From Pseudomonadota bacterium (GTDB lineage Bacteria; Pseudomonadota; Gammaproteobacteria; Steroidobacterales; Steroidobacteraceae), in contig JANXWS010000044.1 of NCBI GenBank assembly GCA_025351005.1, positions 1 through 35,187 of the forward strand: a stretch of 35,187 nucleotides of DNA, in the 5' to 3' direction. The notes beneath the pieces are model-generated. The model ran no database searches. It saw only the letters and a list, made by a program, of their open reading frames with translations, and was not told the DNA's origin. Position numbers and translations under genes: made by a program. Shown here piece after piece: positions 27,548 through 35,187 of this stretch (within the stretch, counting starts at the first letter, position 1; each line of letters opens with the position of its first letter).

Positions 27548-29685
27548 CGAAACACGCCCTCGCCGTAGGACTCGGCAACAAGGTTCTCGAAGCGCGTGAA
27601 CTCGCCGAGAAAGGTCAGGTGCACTTCGCCGGTCGGGCCGTTGCGCTGCTTGGCGACGATGATGTCGGCGACGCCCTTGCGAGTCGTGTTCGGCTCGTAC
27701 ACTTCCTCGCGGTAGATCAACAGGATGACGTCCGCGTCCTGCTCAATGGCGCCCGAATTGTGGCAGACGATGCCGTCCGCGAGCCAGCTGGCGGGTCCCG
27801 GAACCGTGAGATCGAAAACCTCCTGCTCGCCCGCGGGTTCGATGGCGACGACCGGATCCCACAACAGGTCGGACTCAGACCACTCGCGGATCTCCGGATC
27901 CTCGAGCAGCTCGGCGGACGACCCCGGCGTTGCGCGACCGGGCGCGAACCGGACATGGGCGGCGCCGCCGGACGACGTGGCGCGCAGCGCCGCCGATCGG
28001 CGCTCGGAAATGCCGCGTTCGCCCACCGTGGCCCTGACCCGCCCGACTGCCTCGGTCCGAAAGGCATCAACACTTGGAATAACCAGAACGCTTTCGAGGT
28101 GCCGGCGCAACGCGGTTGCTGCGGCCAGACGCGGACCGAAGGCCCAGACCCGGTCGAGAAATCGCCGCCGAACTGGTTCGGACTCCGCCACGCGCTGCGG
28201 CTGCGCCGCCGGAGGCACGCATCGCGCAAGAGCCACGCGCGAGCCCTTTGCGATGTCGGCGAGCCGCTGCCAGCCGTGCCCCGTGTAGATCCGATGCTTG
28301 GCCGTCGCGGTGATCGCGCGGCCGCTCTCGAAACTGACCCGAAACACACGCCTGACGCCGACGCACCAGACCCGGTCCGAAATCGCCGCCACGAGCTTCT
28401 GGTGCTCGTCCATCGCCCAGACCCGCGGAGTCTGGCCGACCAGGTCGCGGATCGGCATGCGCCCACCATCCGCAAGGCAGACGCGCGTGTCACCGGTCAC
28501 GCATTCGCGCAGGTCGCTCATGACCGGCTTCTTCTCGACGCGCTGCTCGACGCTGCGGTTGAGCTGCGAGAGCGCGATCACGGGGAGCTTCAGCTCCTTG
28601 GCGAGCGCCTTCAGCGAGCGCGAGATCTCCGAGATTTCGGTCGCGCGGTTCTCCTTCGTGCCAGGCACCTGCATCAGCTGCAGGTAGTCGATGACGATCA
28701 GCCCAAGCCCCTTCTCGCGCTTGAGGCGTCGCGCCCGCGCGCGCACCTCCGTGGGCGTCAGGGAGCCAGTCTCGTCGATGAAGATCGGCGCCTGCGACAA
28801 CACCTCGGTCGCGCTCGTAATCCGCGGCCAGTCCTCCGCCGACAGCGCGCCGGTGCGCAGGTGGCTTTGGCTGACCCGGCCGAGCGACGCAATCATCCGC
28901 ATCGTCAGCTGCTCGGCCGACATCTCCATCGAGAAGATCGCCGACGGCACCTTGTGCTCGATCGCCGCGTTCTCGGCAATGTTGACGGCCAGCGTCGTCT
29001 TGCCCATCGACGGGCGGCCCGCGATGATCACGAGGTCGCCCGGCTGCAGCCCGGTCGTCATCCGGTCGAGCTCGGTGTAGCCAGTGCGGACGCCCGTGAA
29101 CTGGCCCGGGTTCTGGTGCAGCTGATCGATGCGGTCGATTGTTCGCGGCAGCACGTCGCGGATGTTCTGGAAGCCCGCGCGCGTGCGGGTGCCGCGCTCG
29201 GCAATCTCGAACACCAGCCGTTCCGCCTCCTCTACCAGCTCGGCCGGGGGTCGGCCGCCGCTGCTGAGCGCGGTCGCCGCGATCTCGCCGCCGGCGTGCA
29301 CCAGCTGCCGCAGCAGCGCGTAGTCGCGGACGATCGCTGCGTAGGCGCGGACGTTCGCCGCGCTAGGCGTGTCGCGGGTCAGGCGCGCCAGGTAGCCGAG
29401 GCCGCCGCTGTCGTCCAGCAGGCCCTTGCTGCCCAGTGCTTCGGAGACCGTGACGGCATCGCATGGACTGCGTGCATCGACCAGCCCGGCGATCGCTTCG
29501 AAGATCAGCTGATGGTCGCGACGATAGAAGTCGTGCGCAGCGATCAGATCGGCGACGCCGTCCCAGGCGGTCGCATCGAGCATCAGGCCGCCGAGCACCG
29601 CCTGCTCCGCCTCGACCGAGTGCGGCGGCAGCCGCAGACCGTCGGCCGCCTCTGGCGAGCGGCGCGGTGAACCCGCGAGCGGCAT
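27544..29685 (-). CDS. dnaB: Replicative DNA helicase DnaB containing an intein
   Basis: Hexameric 5'-3' helicase of the replication fork. The precursor has 713 residues: N-extein 1-394, intein 395-643, C-extein 644-713, giving a mature DnaB of 464 residues after splicing, the normal size. Visible marks are the N-terminal domain (LRLPPHSVEAEQAVLGGLM), linker, Walker A GRPSMGKT (223-230), Walker B region GLIVIDYLQLMQ, VIALSQLNRSVEQR and, after the intein, SGAIEQDADVILLIYREEVY. The intein interrupts the SDLRE/SGAIEQDAD motif, part of the conserved ATPase core, so splicing should be needed for function. The ATG at 29685 has GAGGT 6 bases upstream. The gene follows rplI, as in many gammaproteobacteria, and overlaps rluF by 4. 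Confidence 0.95.
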   Translation of the reverse strand: MPLAGSPRRSPEAADGLRLPPHSVEAEQAVLGGLMLDATAWDGVADLIAAHDFYRRDHQLIFEAIAGLVDARSPCDAVTVSEALGSKGLLDDSGGLGYLARLTRDTPSAANVRAYAAIVRDYALLRQLVHAGGEIAATALSSGGRPPAELVEEAERLVFEIAERGTRTRAGFQNIRDVLPRTIDRIDQLHQNPGQFTGVRTGYTELDRMTTGLQPGDLVIIAGRPSMGKTTLAVNIAENAAIEHKVPSAIFSMEMSAEQLTMRMIASLGRVSQSHLRTGALSAEDWPRITSATEVLSQAPIFIDETGSLTPTEVRARARRLKREKGLGLIVIDYLQLMQVPGTKENRATEISEISRSLKALAKELKLPVIALSQLNRSVEQRVEKKPVMSDLRECVTGDTRVCLADGGRMPIRDLVGQTPRVWAMDEHQKLVAAISDRVWCVGVRRVFRVSFESGRAITATAKHRIYTGHGWQRLADIAKGSRVALARCVPPAAQPQRVAESEPVRRRFLDRVWAFGPRLAAATALRRHLESVLVIPSVDAFRTEAVGRVRATVGERGISERRSAALRATSSGGAAHVRFAPGRATPGSSAELLEDPEIREWSESDLLWDPVVAIEPAGEQEVFDLTVPGPASWLADGIVCHNSGAIEQDADVILLIYREEVYEPNTTRKGVADIIVAKQRNGPTGEVHLTFLGEFTRFENLVAESYGEGVFR
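27757..28503 (-). mobile_element. DnaB mini-intein (249 residues, endonuclease lost)
   Basis: In-frame protein-splicing element at DnaB residues 395-643. Block A starts with Cys1 (CVTGDTRVCLADGGRMPIRDL). Block B has the TxxH motif T67-A-K-H70 (ITATAKHRIYTGHGWQRL). Block F reads DPVVAIEPAGEQEVFDLTVPG. Block G ends GIVCHN with His248-Asn249, followed by Ser as first C-extein residue. All groups needed for Cys/Ser-type splicing are present. The middle (about 96-215) contains no LAGLIDADG motif. Its segments QPQRVAESEPV and RFLDRVWAFGPR read like the two flanks of the endonuclease in full-length DnaB inteins, now joined directly. The Hint domain is intact. Autonomous homing should be lost. Confidence 0.93.
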
Positions 29686-29724
29686 CAGATACCTCGAAGT
29701 CAGTCGGCCGGAAAACGCCGGGTG

Positions 29725-29730
29725 ATTCTA
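29725..29730 (-). promoter_or_regulatory. Candidate -10 box for dnaB
   Basis: TAGAAT (5 of 6 to TATAAT) lies on the minus strand about 40 bases before the dnaB ATG, in the 109-bp gap after rplI. No convincing -35 box is present. Just upstream (29731-29785) are GC-rich self-complementary stretches, such as GGCCCCGGGCC, which may end or slow transcription from the ribosomal operon. Confidence 0.35.
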
Positions 29731-29794
29731 CCCCGGCCCGGGGCCGGCCGGCGCGCGGACGGGCGGACGCCCGCGCCGCGACCGGAATGCAGCC

Positions 29795-30244
29795 TCAGTC
29801 CTCGCCGACGACCGTGACCGTGACGTCGACGTTGACGTCGGTGTGCAGGTGCAGCGTCAGCACCTGTTCGCCGGTCATACGAATCGGTCCGGTCGGCATG
29901 CGCACTTCCGCCCGCTCGACCGGGTGGCCGGCGCGGGTCAGCGCCTCGGCGATGTCGCCGGTGCCGATCGAGCCGAACAGCTTGCCCTCGCTGCCGGCCT
30001 TGGCACTGATCGACAGCCGGAAGTCCTTGAGCGCCACGGCGCGGCCCTGGGCGTCGGTCAGGTCGGCCGCCGCCTTGGTCTCGAACTCGGCCCGCTTCGC
30101 CTCGAACCTCGCGATGTTGGTCGCGGTGGCGAGCGTGGCGCGTCCGGTCGGCAGCAGGAAGTTGCGGCCATAGCCGGACCGGACCTTCACCCGGTCACCG
30201 ATGTTGCCGAGATTGGCGACTTTCTTGAGGAGGATCACGTCCAT
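29795..30244 (-). CDS. rplI: 50S ribosomal protein L9
   Basis: Ribosomal protein binding 23S rRNA domain V region near the L1 stalk base. The protein has 149 residues, normal length. The N-terminal domain MDVILLKKVANLGNIGDRVKVRSGYGRN-FLLP contains the L9 signature, followed by the long connecting helix (about 40-75) and the C-terminal domain (FRLSISAKAGSEGKLFGSIGTGDIAEAL). The ATG at 30244 has AGGTG at good spacing. It is the last gene of rpsF-rpsR-DUF2232-rplI and precedes dnaB. Confidence 0.97.
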   Translation of the reverse strand: MDVILLKKVANLGNIGDRVKVRSGYGRNFLLPTGRATLATATNIARFEAKRAEFETKAAADLTDAQGRAVALKDFRLSISAKAGSEGKLFGSIGTGDIAEALTRAGHPVERAEVRMPTGPIRMTGEQVLTLHLHTDVNVDVTVTVVGED

Positions 30245-30297
30245 GGCAGCACCTGTCTGTCTCTGTCACTTACCTAGAAAAACCATTGCGACGCCGG

Positions 30298-31248
30298 TCA
30301 GGGGCCGCCGTTGCGCTTGCCGCCGCGGCCTGCCGGCAGCCGGTCCCGGAGCGGGATCCAGTTGTCGATGAACCCGAACACGGCGAGCGCGCCCATCACG
30401 AAAATCGTCGTGAAGGGCAGGAACAGCAGCGCGTAGGTAACGGCGAGCCACGCGCCGTTCAGGCCGAGCGCGTCGCGGGCGGCGTGCAGCACCGCGAGAC
30501 CCTGCAGCACGAACGCGCCGAGAAACACCCAGGCAGCGTCCGCCGCGACGTCGAAGCGAAACGCCGCGGCCAGCAGCATGACAACGATCGCCAGCGCCGC
30601 CAGCGTGCGCCCGGTCTTCAGCCGCCGAAAGGCCGGCCCGAGCTGCGCGACCCGCGCCAGCGCGCCGGTCGCCCACAGGCCGACGAACACGGCCACCATC
30701 GTATTGAGCAGCAACAGCCACGTCACGGCGCCCCACATGCGCGCGGGCAAAGCCTCGATCAGGTTGGCGTCCTGCGGCCGACGGCCCGAGCCTACGTTCG
30801 ACATCACGGTTGCGACCCGGTCGAGCTCGCCGGCCAGCTTTTCCACGATGGGCCGCCAGACGCCGGGCGGATCGGCGAGCACGACGTGCACGACGACGAG
30901 CGCCGCGAGCGCGGCCAGCGTCGCCACCTGGAACGCCAGATTGAGGCTTGCGCCGCGTCTCAGCATTCGGCCCAGTACGAGCGCCGGGGCCACGAGCGCC
31001 GCGCTGACGAGCAGCGAGGGTACCGGCCCCGCACCGGCGAGCAGCAGCCACCAGGCGAGCGTCACGCCTGCGACCAGTGCCGCCGCCCAGTCGGGCAGCG
31101 GAGGCGCCGGCCGCAGCGCGAGCAGCACGACCAGCGCTCCGGGCAGCCACGAGCCGAACGGCAGCAGCAACGCGAGGAACGCGAGCAGCGCCGCGCCGAC
31201 GAAGGCGCGGGACCCGGAGGCCGTCAACCACTCAGCCAGGCGGTGCAT
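30298..31248 (-). CDS. DUF2232/YybS-like integral membrane protein
   Basis: Polytopic inner-membrane protein of 316 residues. Hydrophobic segments are visible near 15-45, 55-90, 105-125, 170-195, 215-235, 237-255 and 265-292, so about seven or eight helices. It has a basic C-terminal tail (RDRLPAGRGGKRNGGP). Genes of this kind sit between rpsR and rplI in many gammaproteobacteria and are annotated DUF2232 or YybS-like. The biochemical role is unknown. The ATG at 31248 begins 45 bases after the rpsR stop. I recognise it mainly from position, membrane profile and length. Confidence 0.8.
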   Translation of the reverse strand: MHRLAEWLTASGSRAFVGAALLAFLALLLPFGSWLPGALVVLLALRPAPPLPDWAAALVAGVTLAWWLLLAGAGPVPSLLVSAALVAPALVLGRMLRRGASLNLAFQVATLAALAALVVVHVVLADPPGVWRPIVEKLAGELDRVATVMSNVGSGRRPQDANLIEALPARMWGAVTWLLLLNTMVAVFVGLWATGALARVAQLGPAFRRLKTGRTLAALAIVVMLLAAAFRFDVAADAAWVFLGAFVLQGLAVLHAARDALGLNGAWLAVTYALLFLPFTTIFVMGALAVFGFIDNWIPLRDRLPAGRGGKRNGGP

Positions 31249-31293
31249 GGGTGCCGGGGGCCCGCGCTGCGCTGGCCGCGCGGATGCCTTCCA

Positions 31294-31518
31294 TCAATGC
31301 TGGTCGGTGTACGGCAGGAGCGCGAGATAGCGCGCCCGCTTGACGGCCTGCGCCAGCTGCCGCTGGTAGAACGAGCGCGTGCCGGTAATCCGGCTTGGCA
31401 CGATCTTGCCGGTCTCGGTGACGTAGTTCTTCAGGGTCCCCAGATCCTTGTAGTCGATCTGGTCGACGCCGTCGGCGGTGAACTTGCAGAATTTCTTGCG
31501 CCGGAAATAACGGGCCAT
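31294..31518 (-). CDS. rpsR: 30S ribosomal protein S18
   Basis: Small-subunit protein of 74 residues, full length, which binds 16S rRNA as a heterodimer with S6. The sequence [36 protein letters not shown] and [20 protein letters not shown] is standard. [14 protein letters not shown] is the usual bacterial C-terminus. It follows rpsF by 18 bases. The operon is expected to be co-regulated through S6:S18 binding to the leader in many bacteria, though I could not confirm the leader motif here. Confidence 0.97.
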   Translation of the reverse strand: MARYFRRKKFCKFTADGVDQIDYKDLGTLKNYVTETGKIVPSRITGTRSFYQRQLAQAVKRARYLALLPYTDQH

Positions 31519-31536
31519 GGTGCGTGCTCCAGAGCG

Positions 31537-31986
31537 TCAGTCGCGGGGGCTGCGGTCGTCGCGGTCGCGGAACGGGCGGTCGCGGTCACCCCGGTCGCCC
31601 CGGTCGCCCCTGTCGCTGCGGTCATCGCGGTCACCGCGGTCGGCGCGCTGGTCCTCGCCCTTGTCGTCGCCGGACTTCGCCATCGGCGACGGCTCGGTGA
31701 CGGCCGCGTCCATCCGCGTCGTCAGGTGCCGAATCACGGCGTCCGAGAACCGGAACGAACCCTCGAGCTCGGCCAGCGTCTTGCCGTCGCACTCGATGTT
31801 CATCAGCACGTAGTGCGCTTTGTGCACCTTGGCGATTGGGTACGCGAGCTGCCGGCGGCCCCAGTCTTCCATCCGGTGCACGGCGCCGCCGCCGGCAGCA
31901 ATCATGCCGGTGTAGCGCTCGACCATCGCCGGGACTTGCTCGCTCTGGTCCGGATGGACCAGAAACACGATCTCATAATGTCTCAT
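31537..31986 (-). CDS. rpsF: 30S ribosomal protein S6 with long charged tail
   Basis: Small-subunit protein of 149 residues. The globular S6 domain (1 to about 100: [64 protein letters not shown]) is complete. About 42 residues follow (108-149) of nearly pure Asp/Arg/Gly repeats ([13 protein letters not shown]). S6 tails vary in length, and in E. coli the tail receives added glutamates; this one ends PRD rather than EE. The ATG at 31986 has AGGGAGC upstream. It is the first gene of the ribosomal protein operon, with a plausible promoter at 32096-32124. Confidence 0.96.
   Translation of the reverse strand: MRHYEIVFLVHPDQSEQVPAMVERYTGMIAAGGGAVHRMEDWGRRQLAYPIAKVHKAHYVLMNIECDGKTLAELEGSFRFSDAVIRHLTTRMDAAVTEPSPMAKSGDDKGEDQRADRGDRDDRSDRGDRGDRGDRDRPFRDRDDRSPRD
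31540..31665 (-). repeat. Repeat encoding the Arg-Gly-Asp-rich tail of S6
   Basis: Imperfect tandem copies of a 9-base unit (GAC/CGG/GGC-type codons) encode DRGD/DRDD/DRSD units at the rpsF 3' end. Such low-complexity runs tend to change length by slippage, so the tail may vary between strains. Confidence 0.6.
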
Positions 31987-32095
31987 GGCTGCTCCCTATG
32001 GGTATGAGCCGCCCGGCTGAGACTGCCAGTGCGGCAAGGAGAATCAACAACTTGCGTAGTCCCACGCGGCCCCGAGGGCTCTCCGAGGGGCGCGT

Positions 32096-32124
32096 AGTGT
32101 AGGCGGGCCACCGGTGCGGCGCAA
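32096..32124 (-). promoter_or_regulatory. Candidate promoter of the rpsF operon
   Basis: On the minus strand TTGCGC (32124-32119) and TACACT (32101-32096; 4 of 6) are separated by exactly 17 bases, about 110 bases before the rpsF start. The 156-bp gap between rlmB and rpsF otherwise holds a leader with short hairpins and a 30-codon open frame that I do not accept as a gene. Confidence 0.4.
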
Positions 32125-32142
32125 GTTGAAATCTCAGGCCGC

Positions 32143-32892
32143 TCAGCGGCTTGGCACCGCCCGCTGCCGCAGCGCCTCGTACAGCACGATGCCAGCCGCC
32201 ACCGAGACGTTCAGGCTCTCGACCGCGCCCAGCATGGGCAGTCGTACGACGACGTCGCAGTGCTCGCGCGTCAGACGGCGCATGCCGCTGCCCTCGGCGC
32301 CTAGCACGAGCCCGAGCGGCCCCTTCAGGTCGGCCTCGTAATGAAGAGTATCCGCCTCGCCGTCGGTGCCGACGATCCAGAGGTTCTGTTCCTGCAGCGA
32401 GCGCAGGAAGCGCGCCAGGTTCGTCACCTGCACGAACGGCACCGTCTCGGCGGCGCCGGCCGCGACCTTGCGCACGACCGGGGTCAACCCGACCGCGCGG
32501 TCGCGCGGCACGACGACGGCGTCGGCACCGACCGCGTCGGCGGTTCGCAGGCACGCGCCCAGGTTGTGCGGATCCTGCACGCCGTCGAGCACCAGCACGA
32601 GCGGCGCCTGCGTCGCAGCGTCGAGGCGGACCAGCAGATCCTCCTCGGCGAGCGGTACCGCGGCGGTGACGCGCGCGACGACACCCTGGTGCACCTGCTG
32701 GCCGGCGAGCGCGTCAAGCTCGGCTGCCGGGCGCGACTCGACCGCGACCCCGTGCTGGCGCGCGAGCTCAACCAGCTCCTGGGTGCGGCGGTCGGAGCGG
32801 CCGGCCTGCAGCTGGATGAGTCGCACCGCGGCCGGGCGGCGCTCGAGCAGTGCGCGCACCGCGTGGATTCCGTAGACGGTCTCCTCGCTCAC
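32143..32892 (-). CDS. rlmB: 23S rRNA 2'-O-methyltransferase (Gm2251)
   Basis: SpoU/TrmH-family (SPOUT) enzyme methylating the ribose of G2251 in the 23S rRNA P loop. The protein has 249 residues. An N-terminal substrate-binding domain (VYGIHAVRALLERRP) is followed by the SPOUT motifs: DPHNLGACLRTADAVGAD (motif 1), LVLGAEGSGMRRL (motif 2) and LPMLGAVESLNVSVAAGI (motif 3). These form the knotted SAM site. The start is GTG at 32892, overlapping the rnr stop as GTGA. The rnr-rlmB pairing is conserved in proteobacteria, supporting the specific name. Confidence 0.93.
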   Translation of the reverse strand: MSEETVYGIHAVRALLERRPAAVRLIQLQAGRSDRRTQELVELARQHGVAVESRPAAELDALAGQQVHQGVVARVTAAVPLAEEDLLVRLDAATQAPLVLVLDGVQDPHNLGACLRTADAVGADAVVVPRDRAVGLTPVVRKVAAGAAETVPFVQVTNLARFLRSLQEQNLWIVGTDGEADTLHYEADLKGPLGLVLGAEGSGMRRLTREHCDVVVRLPMLGAVESLNVSVAAGIVLYEALRQRAVPSR

Positions 32893-35187
32893 CGCTTGCG
32901 GCCTTTGCCGCCCCCGCCCGGCGCACGCGGGCGGCTACCTCCGGCCTTGGGCGTCGTGGACTTCGCGGGCGTTGACCGCCTCGCGCCGGGCGTCGCCACC
33001 GCGGCTTTCGCCTGCCGCCTGGGGTGGAACGCGCCGCCGGTCCGCGACACGAGCTCGAAGTCGATCTTGCGCTCGGACGGATCGACGCGCGCCACCCGCA
33101 CGACGAGCCGGTCGCCGAGCGTGTAGCGCTCGCCGCTGCGCTCGGCCACCAGCGCGCGGCGGTCTTCCTCGAAGCGGAAGTAATCGCGCCCGAGCGACGA
33201 AACGTGCAGCAGGCCGTCCACCTGCAGGCCCTCGAGCTGCACAAAGAGGCCGAAGTCGGTGACGCCAGTGACGACGCCCGGGAACGTCGCGCCGAGCCGG
33301 TCGCGCATGAACTCGCATTTCAGAAACGCGACCACGTCGCGCGCGGCCTCGTCGGCGCGGCGCTCGCGCAGCGAGCACTCCTGGCCGAGCTGCTCCATCT
33401 CGCGCGCCGGGTGCTCGAAAGCCTCAGGCGGGCGTTCCGCCAGCACGTGACGGATCGCGCGATGCACCAGCAGGTCGGGGTAGCGCCGGATCGGCGAGGT
33501 GAAATGCGCGTAGGCCTCGAGCGCGAGGCCGAAGTGGCCGATATTCTCCGGCTGGTACACGGCCTGCGCGAGCGAGCGGATGATCATGCTCTCGAGCAAC
33601 GCGGCATCCGGGCGGCCGACGACCTGGCGCAGCAATCGCGCCAGCTTCATCGGGTTGACGTCGCCGTCGGTCTCGAGCAGCAGGCCGCGGGTCGCGAGGA
33701 AGCGCTTCAGCTCGAGCACGCGGTCCTCGTCCGGCTGGGCGTGGACGCGGTACAGCGCCGGCATTTTGTGCTTCTTCAGGAAGCGCGCCGCCTCGACGTT
33801 GGCGGCGATCATGCATTCCTCGATCAGCCGGTGCGCGTCGTTGCGTGGATAGCTCTTGAGATCGGCGACCCGGCCGTCGGCACCGACGATCACCTTGACC
33901 TCCGCCGAGTCGAAATCCAGCGCGCCGCGCGTCTCGCGCCAGTGCCGCAGCGCGCGGTAGACGTCGTGGAGCGACTCGAGCGAGGCGAGCACCGGCCCCG
34001 ACAGCTCGTGGCGCACCTCGGCGGAGCGGTCGATCAGCGCGGCGGCGGCGCGGGTGTACGTCAGGCGCGCCGCCGAACGCATCACCGCGGCGTAGAAGTG
34101 CGTGCGCGTGACGCGCCCGTCGCGGCTGATTGCGAGCTCGGCCACCATGCAGGCGCGATCGACGTTTGGCATCAGCGAGCAGAGGTGGTTCGACAGCTGT
34201 TCCGGCAGCATCGGCAGCACGCGGTTCGGGAAGTAGACGCTGGTCGCGCGCTCGCGCGCTGCCCGGTCCAGCTCGCTGCCCGGCCGTACGTAGTGACTGA
34301 CGTCGGCAATCGCGACCAGTAGCCGCCAGCCGCCGCGAGTCGGCTCGGCGAACACGGCGTCGTCGAAGTCGCGCGCGTCCTCGCCGTCGATTGTGACGAG
34401 CGCCACGGCGCGCAGGTCGATGCGCGTTCCGAGCGTGGCCGGGTCGAGCGTCTTGCCGAACTGGCGAGCCTCGCGAAGCACCGGCGCCGGGAACTCGTTC
34501 GGCAGCTGGTGCGACTCGATGGCCAGCTCGACCGCGGTCTGCGCGACGCCTTCCTCCGCCAGCACCCGCACGATGCGACCGACCGCCTCGGCATGACGGC
34601 TCGGCGGCTCGACGACCTCGGCAACGACCAGGCTGCCGTCGCCGGCGGCGCCCTGCTCGCGAGCCGGGATCACGACCCGCTGGCTGATGCGCCGATTGTC
34701 GGGCTCGACGAAGCCGACTCCGTGTTCGACGTGGAAGCGGCCGGCGACGCGCCGCGTCCGCCGCTCCAGCACCTCGACGACCTCGCCCTGCTTGCGATTG
34801 CGGGCGTTGGCACCGACGATCCGCACGGCGACGCGGTCGCCGTGCATCACGGCGCGCATCTGATTGGGCGCCAGGAACGCGTCGTCGGAGCCGTCGTCTG
34901 GCACGAAGAAGCCGAAGCCGTCGCGATGGCCGACGACCTGGCCGGTGCGCACCGCGACGCGGTCGAGCAGCAGGTACTCGCCGCGCCGGTTGCGCAGCAG
35001 CTGACCGTCGCGGACCATCGCGCCAAGGCGCTTGACCAACGCTTCGAGCAGCCCCTGCTCGCTCAGCTTGAGCGCGGTGCCGAAGCCCTCGGCGGTGAGC
35101 GGTGCGCCGGCCGCGCGCAGCACCTCGAGCAGGTACTCGCGGCTCGGAATCGGGCGCTCGTAGCGCTCCGCTTCGGCGGACTGCCGT
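32889..35187 (-). CDS. rnr: Ribonuclease R (5' end cut by window)
   Basis: Processive 3'-5' exoribonuclease digesting structured RNA, important in rRNA and mRNA decay. About 765 codons are visible; the reading frame enters at 35186 with RQSAEAERYERPIPSREYLL, so only the first residues are missing. Order: N-terminal HTH/cold-shock region (RDGFGFFVPDDGSDDAFL), the RNB catalytic domain with its metal-binding aspartates in IDGEDARDFDDAVF, HFTSPIRRYPDLLVHRAI, the S1 domain (VVTGVTDFGLFVQLEGLQVDG) and a basic tail (SRPRAPGGGGKGRKR). RNase II is excluded by the tail and domain layout. It is translationally coupled to rlmB. Confidence 0.95.
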   Translation of the reverse strand, partial: RQSAEAERYERPIPSREYLLEVLRAAGAPLTAEGFGTALKLSEQGLLEALVKRLGAMVRDGQLLRNRRGEYLLLDRVAVRTGQVVGHRDGFGFFVPDDGSDDAFLAPNQMRAVMHGDRVAVRIVGANARNRKQGEVVEVLERRTRRVAGRFHVEHGVGFVEPDNRRISQRVVIPAREQGAAGDGSLVVAEVVEPPSRHAEAVGRIVRVLAEEGVAQTAVELAIESHQLPNEFPAPVLREARQFGKTLDPATLGTRIDLRAVALVTIDGEDARDFDDAVFAEPTRGGWRLLVAIADVSHYVRPGSELDRAARERATSVYFPNRVLPMLPEQLSNHLCSLMPNVDRACMVAELAISRDGRVTRTHFYAAVMRSAARLTYTRAAAALIDRSAEVRHELSGPVLASLESLHDVYRALRHWRETRGALDFDSAEVKVIVGADGRVADLKSYPRNDAHRLIEECMIAANVEAARFLKKHKMPALYRVHAQPDEDRVLELKRFLATRGLLLETDGDVNPMKLARLLRQVVGRPDAALLESMIIRSLAQAVYQPENIGHFGLALEAYAHFTSPIRRYPDLLVHRAIRHVLAERPPEAFEHPAREMEQLGQECSLRERRADEAARDVVAFLKCEFMRDRLGATFPGVVTGVTDFGLFVQLEGLQVDGLLHVSSLGRDYFRFEEDRRALVAERSGERYTLGDRLVVRVARVDPSERKIDFELVSRTGGAFHPRRQAKAAVATPGARRSTPAKSTTPKAGGSRPRAPGGGGKGRKR

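Noticed and set aside
27757-28503. A frameshifted endonuclease remnant in another frame of the intein middle
   Set aside because: The other frames there show no LAGLIDADG-like sequence, and the main frame is open from block B to block F. A clean deletion explains the data better.
31973-32065. GTG-started 30-codon frame ending over the rpsF start, with a hydrophobic signal-like sequence (RKLLILLAALAVSAG)
   Set aside because: It overlaps the rpsF ribosome-binding site and start, has no clear ribosome-binding site of its own and no stable continuation. It more likely reflects the rpsF leader.
31987-32095. S6:S18 autoregulatory leader RNA upstream of rpsF
   Set aside because: Short GC hairpins are present, but I could not convincingly match the conserved CCG-containing bulge by eye. 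A covariance search would decide.
32138-32150. Terminator at the end of rlmB
   Set aside because: Only a 5-bp GC stem overlapping the stop codon, with no T run after it.

Overview
The window is GC-rich chromosomal DNA (roughly 70% G+C by eye), densely packed with genes and mostly read on the minus strand. The block rnr-rlmB-rpsF-rpsR-(DUF2232-type membrane gene)-rplI-dnaB is the usual gammaproteobacterial arrangement. The hut operon with hutF and hutG and the bkd/Lrp pair also fit a high-GC, amino-acid-degrading gammaproteobacterium. No genus can be named from the sequence. I see no tRNA, rRNA, CRISPR array, insertion sequence or phage gene. No gene-free stretch exceeds about 170 bases.

Layout. 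(1) 1-5634, minus: the 5' part of an RhlE-type RNA helicase, preceded by a clear intrinsic terminator. Upstream of that is a branched-chain amino acid operon: bkdA1-bkdA2-bkdB (E1 alpha, E1 beta and E2 of branched-chain 2-oxoacid dehydrogenase) and ilvE. (2) 5769-6269, plus: a divergent Lrp-family regulator with two matching inverted repeats over its own promoter and start codon. (3) 6274-12020, minus: an unusual three-gene set, made of a trimethylamine-methyltransferase (MttB) family protein without an amber codon, a secreted beta-propeller/PHP hydrolase, and a secreted S10 carboxypeptidase. (4) 12165-13820, plus: an exported HExGHxxH metallopeptidase. (5) 13804-23093, minus: a long, tightly overlapped operon, hutF-hutC-hutU-hutG followed by a 35-codon ORF, an aldehyde dehydrogenase, both subunits of a CatIJ-like CoA-transferase, and a class III aminotransferase. 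hutI diverges on the plus strand (23169-24413) across a 75-bp gap holding one perfect HutC-type palindrome. No histidine ammonia-lyase (hutH) is in the window. (6) 24584-25657, plus: a threonine aldolase. (7) 25647-35187, minus: a P1-family aminopeptidase, an RluF-type pseudouridine synthase, dnaB, the ribosomal protein operon, rlmB and the rnr fragment.

How the genes work together. Most of the window is amino acid and peptide breakdown. IlvE deaminates Val/Leu/Ile and the Bkd complex decarboxylates the resulting oxoacids. The hut enzymes take urocanate to glutamate through formylglutamate, and the distal genes of the same operon probably act on glutamate-family semialdehydes and acids. Threonine aldolase and several exported peptidases supply or consume amino acids. 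Both catabolic blocks carry local control: an Lrp-type regulator for bkd and HutC for hut.

The most striking single item is an in-frame intein of 249 residues inside dnaB. It keeps all the splicing blocks I can recognise but has no homing-endonuclease motif. It reads as a natural mini-intein produced by a clean endonuclease deletion.
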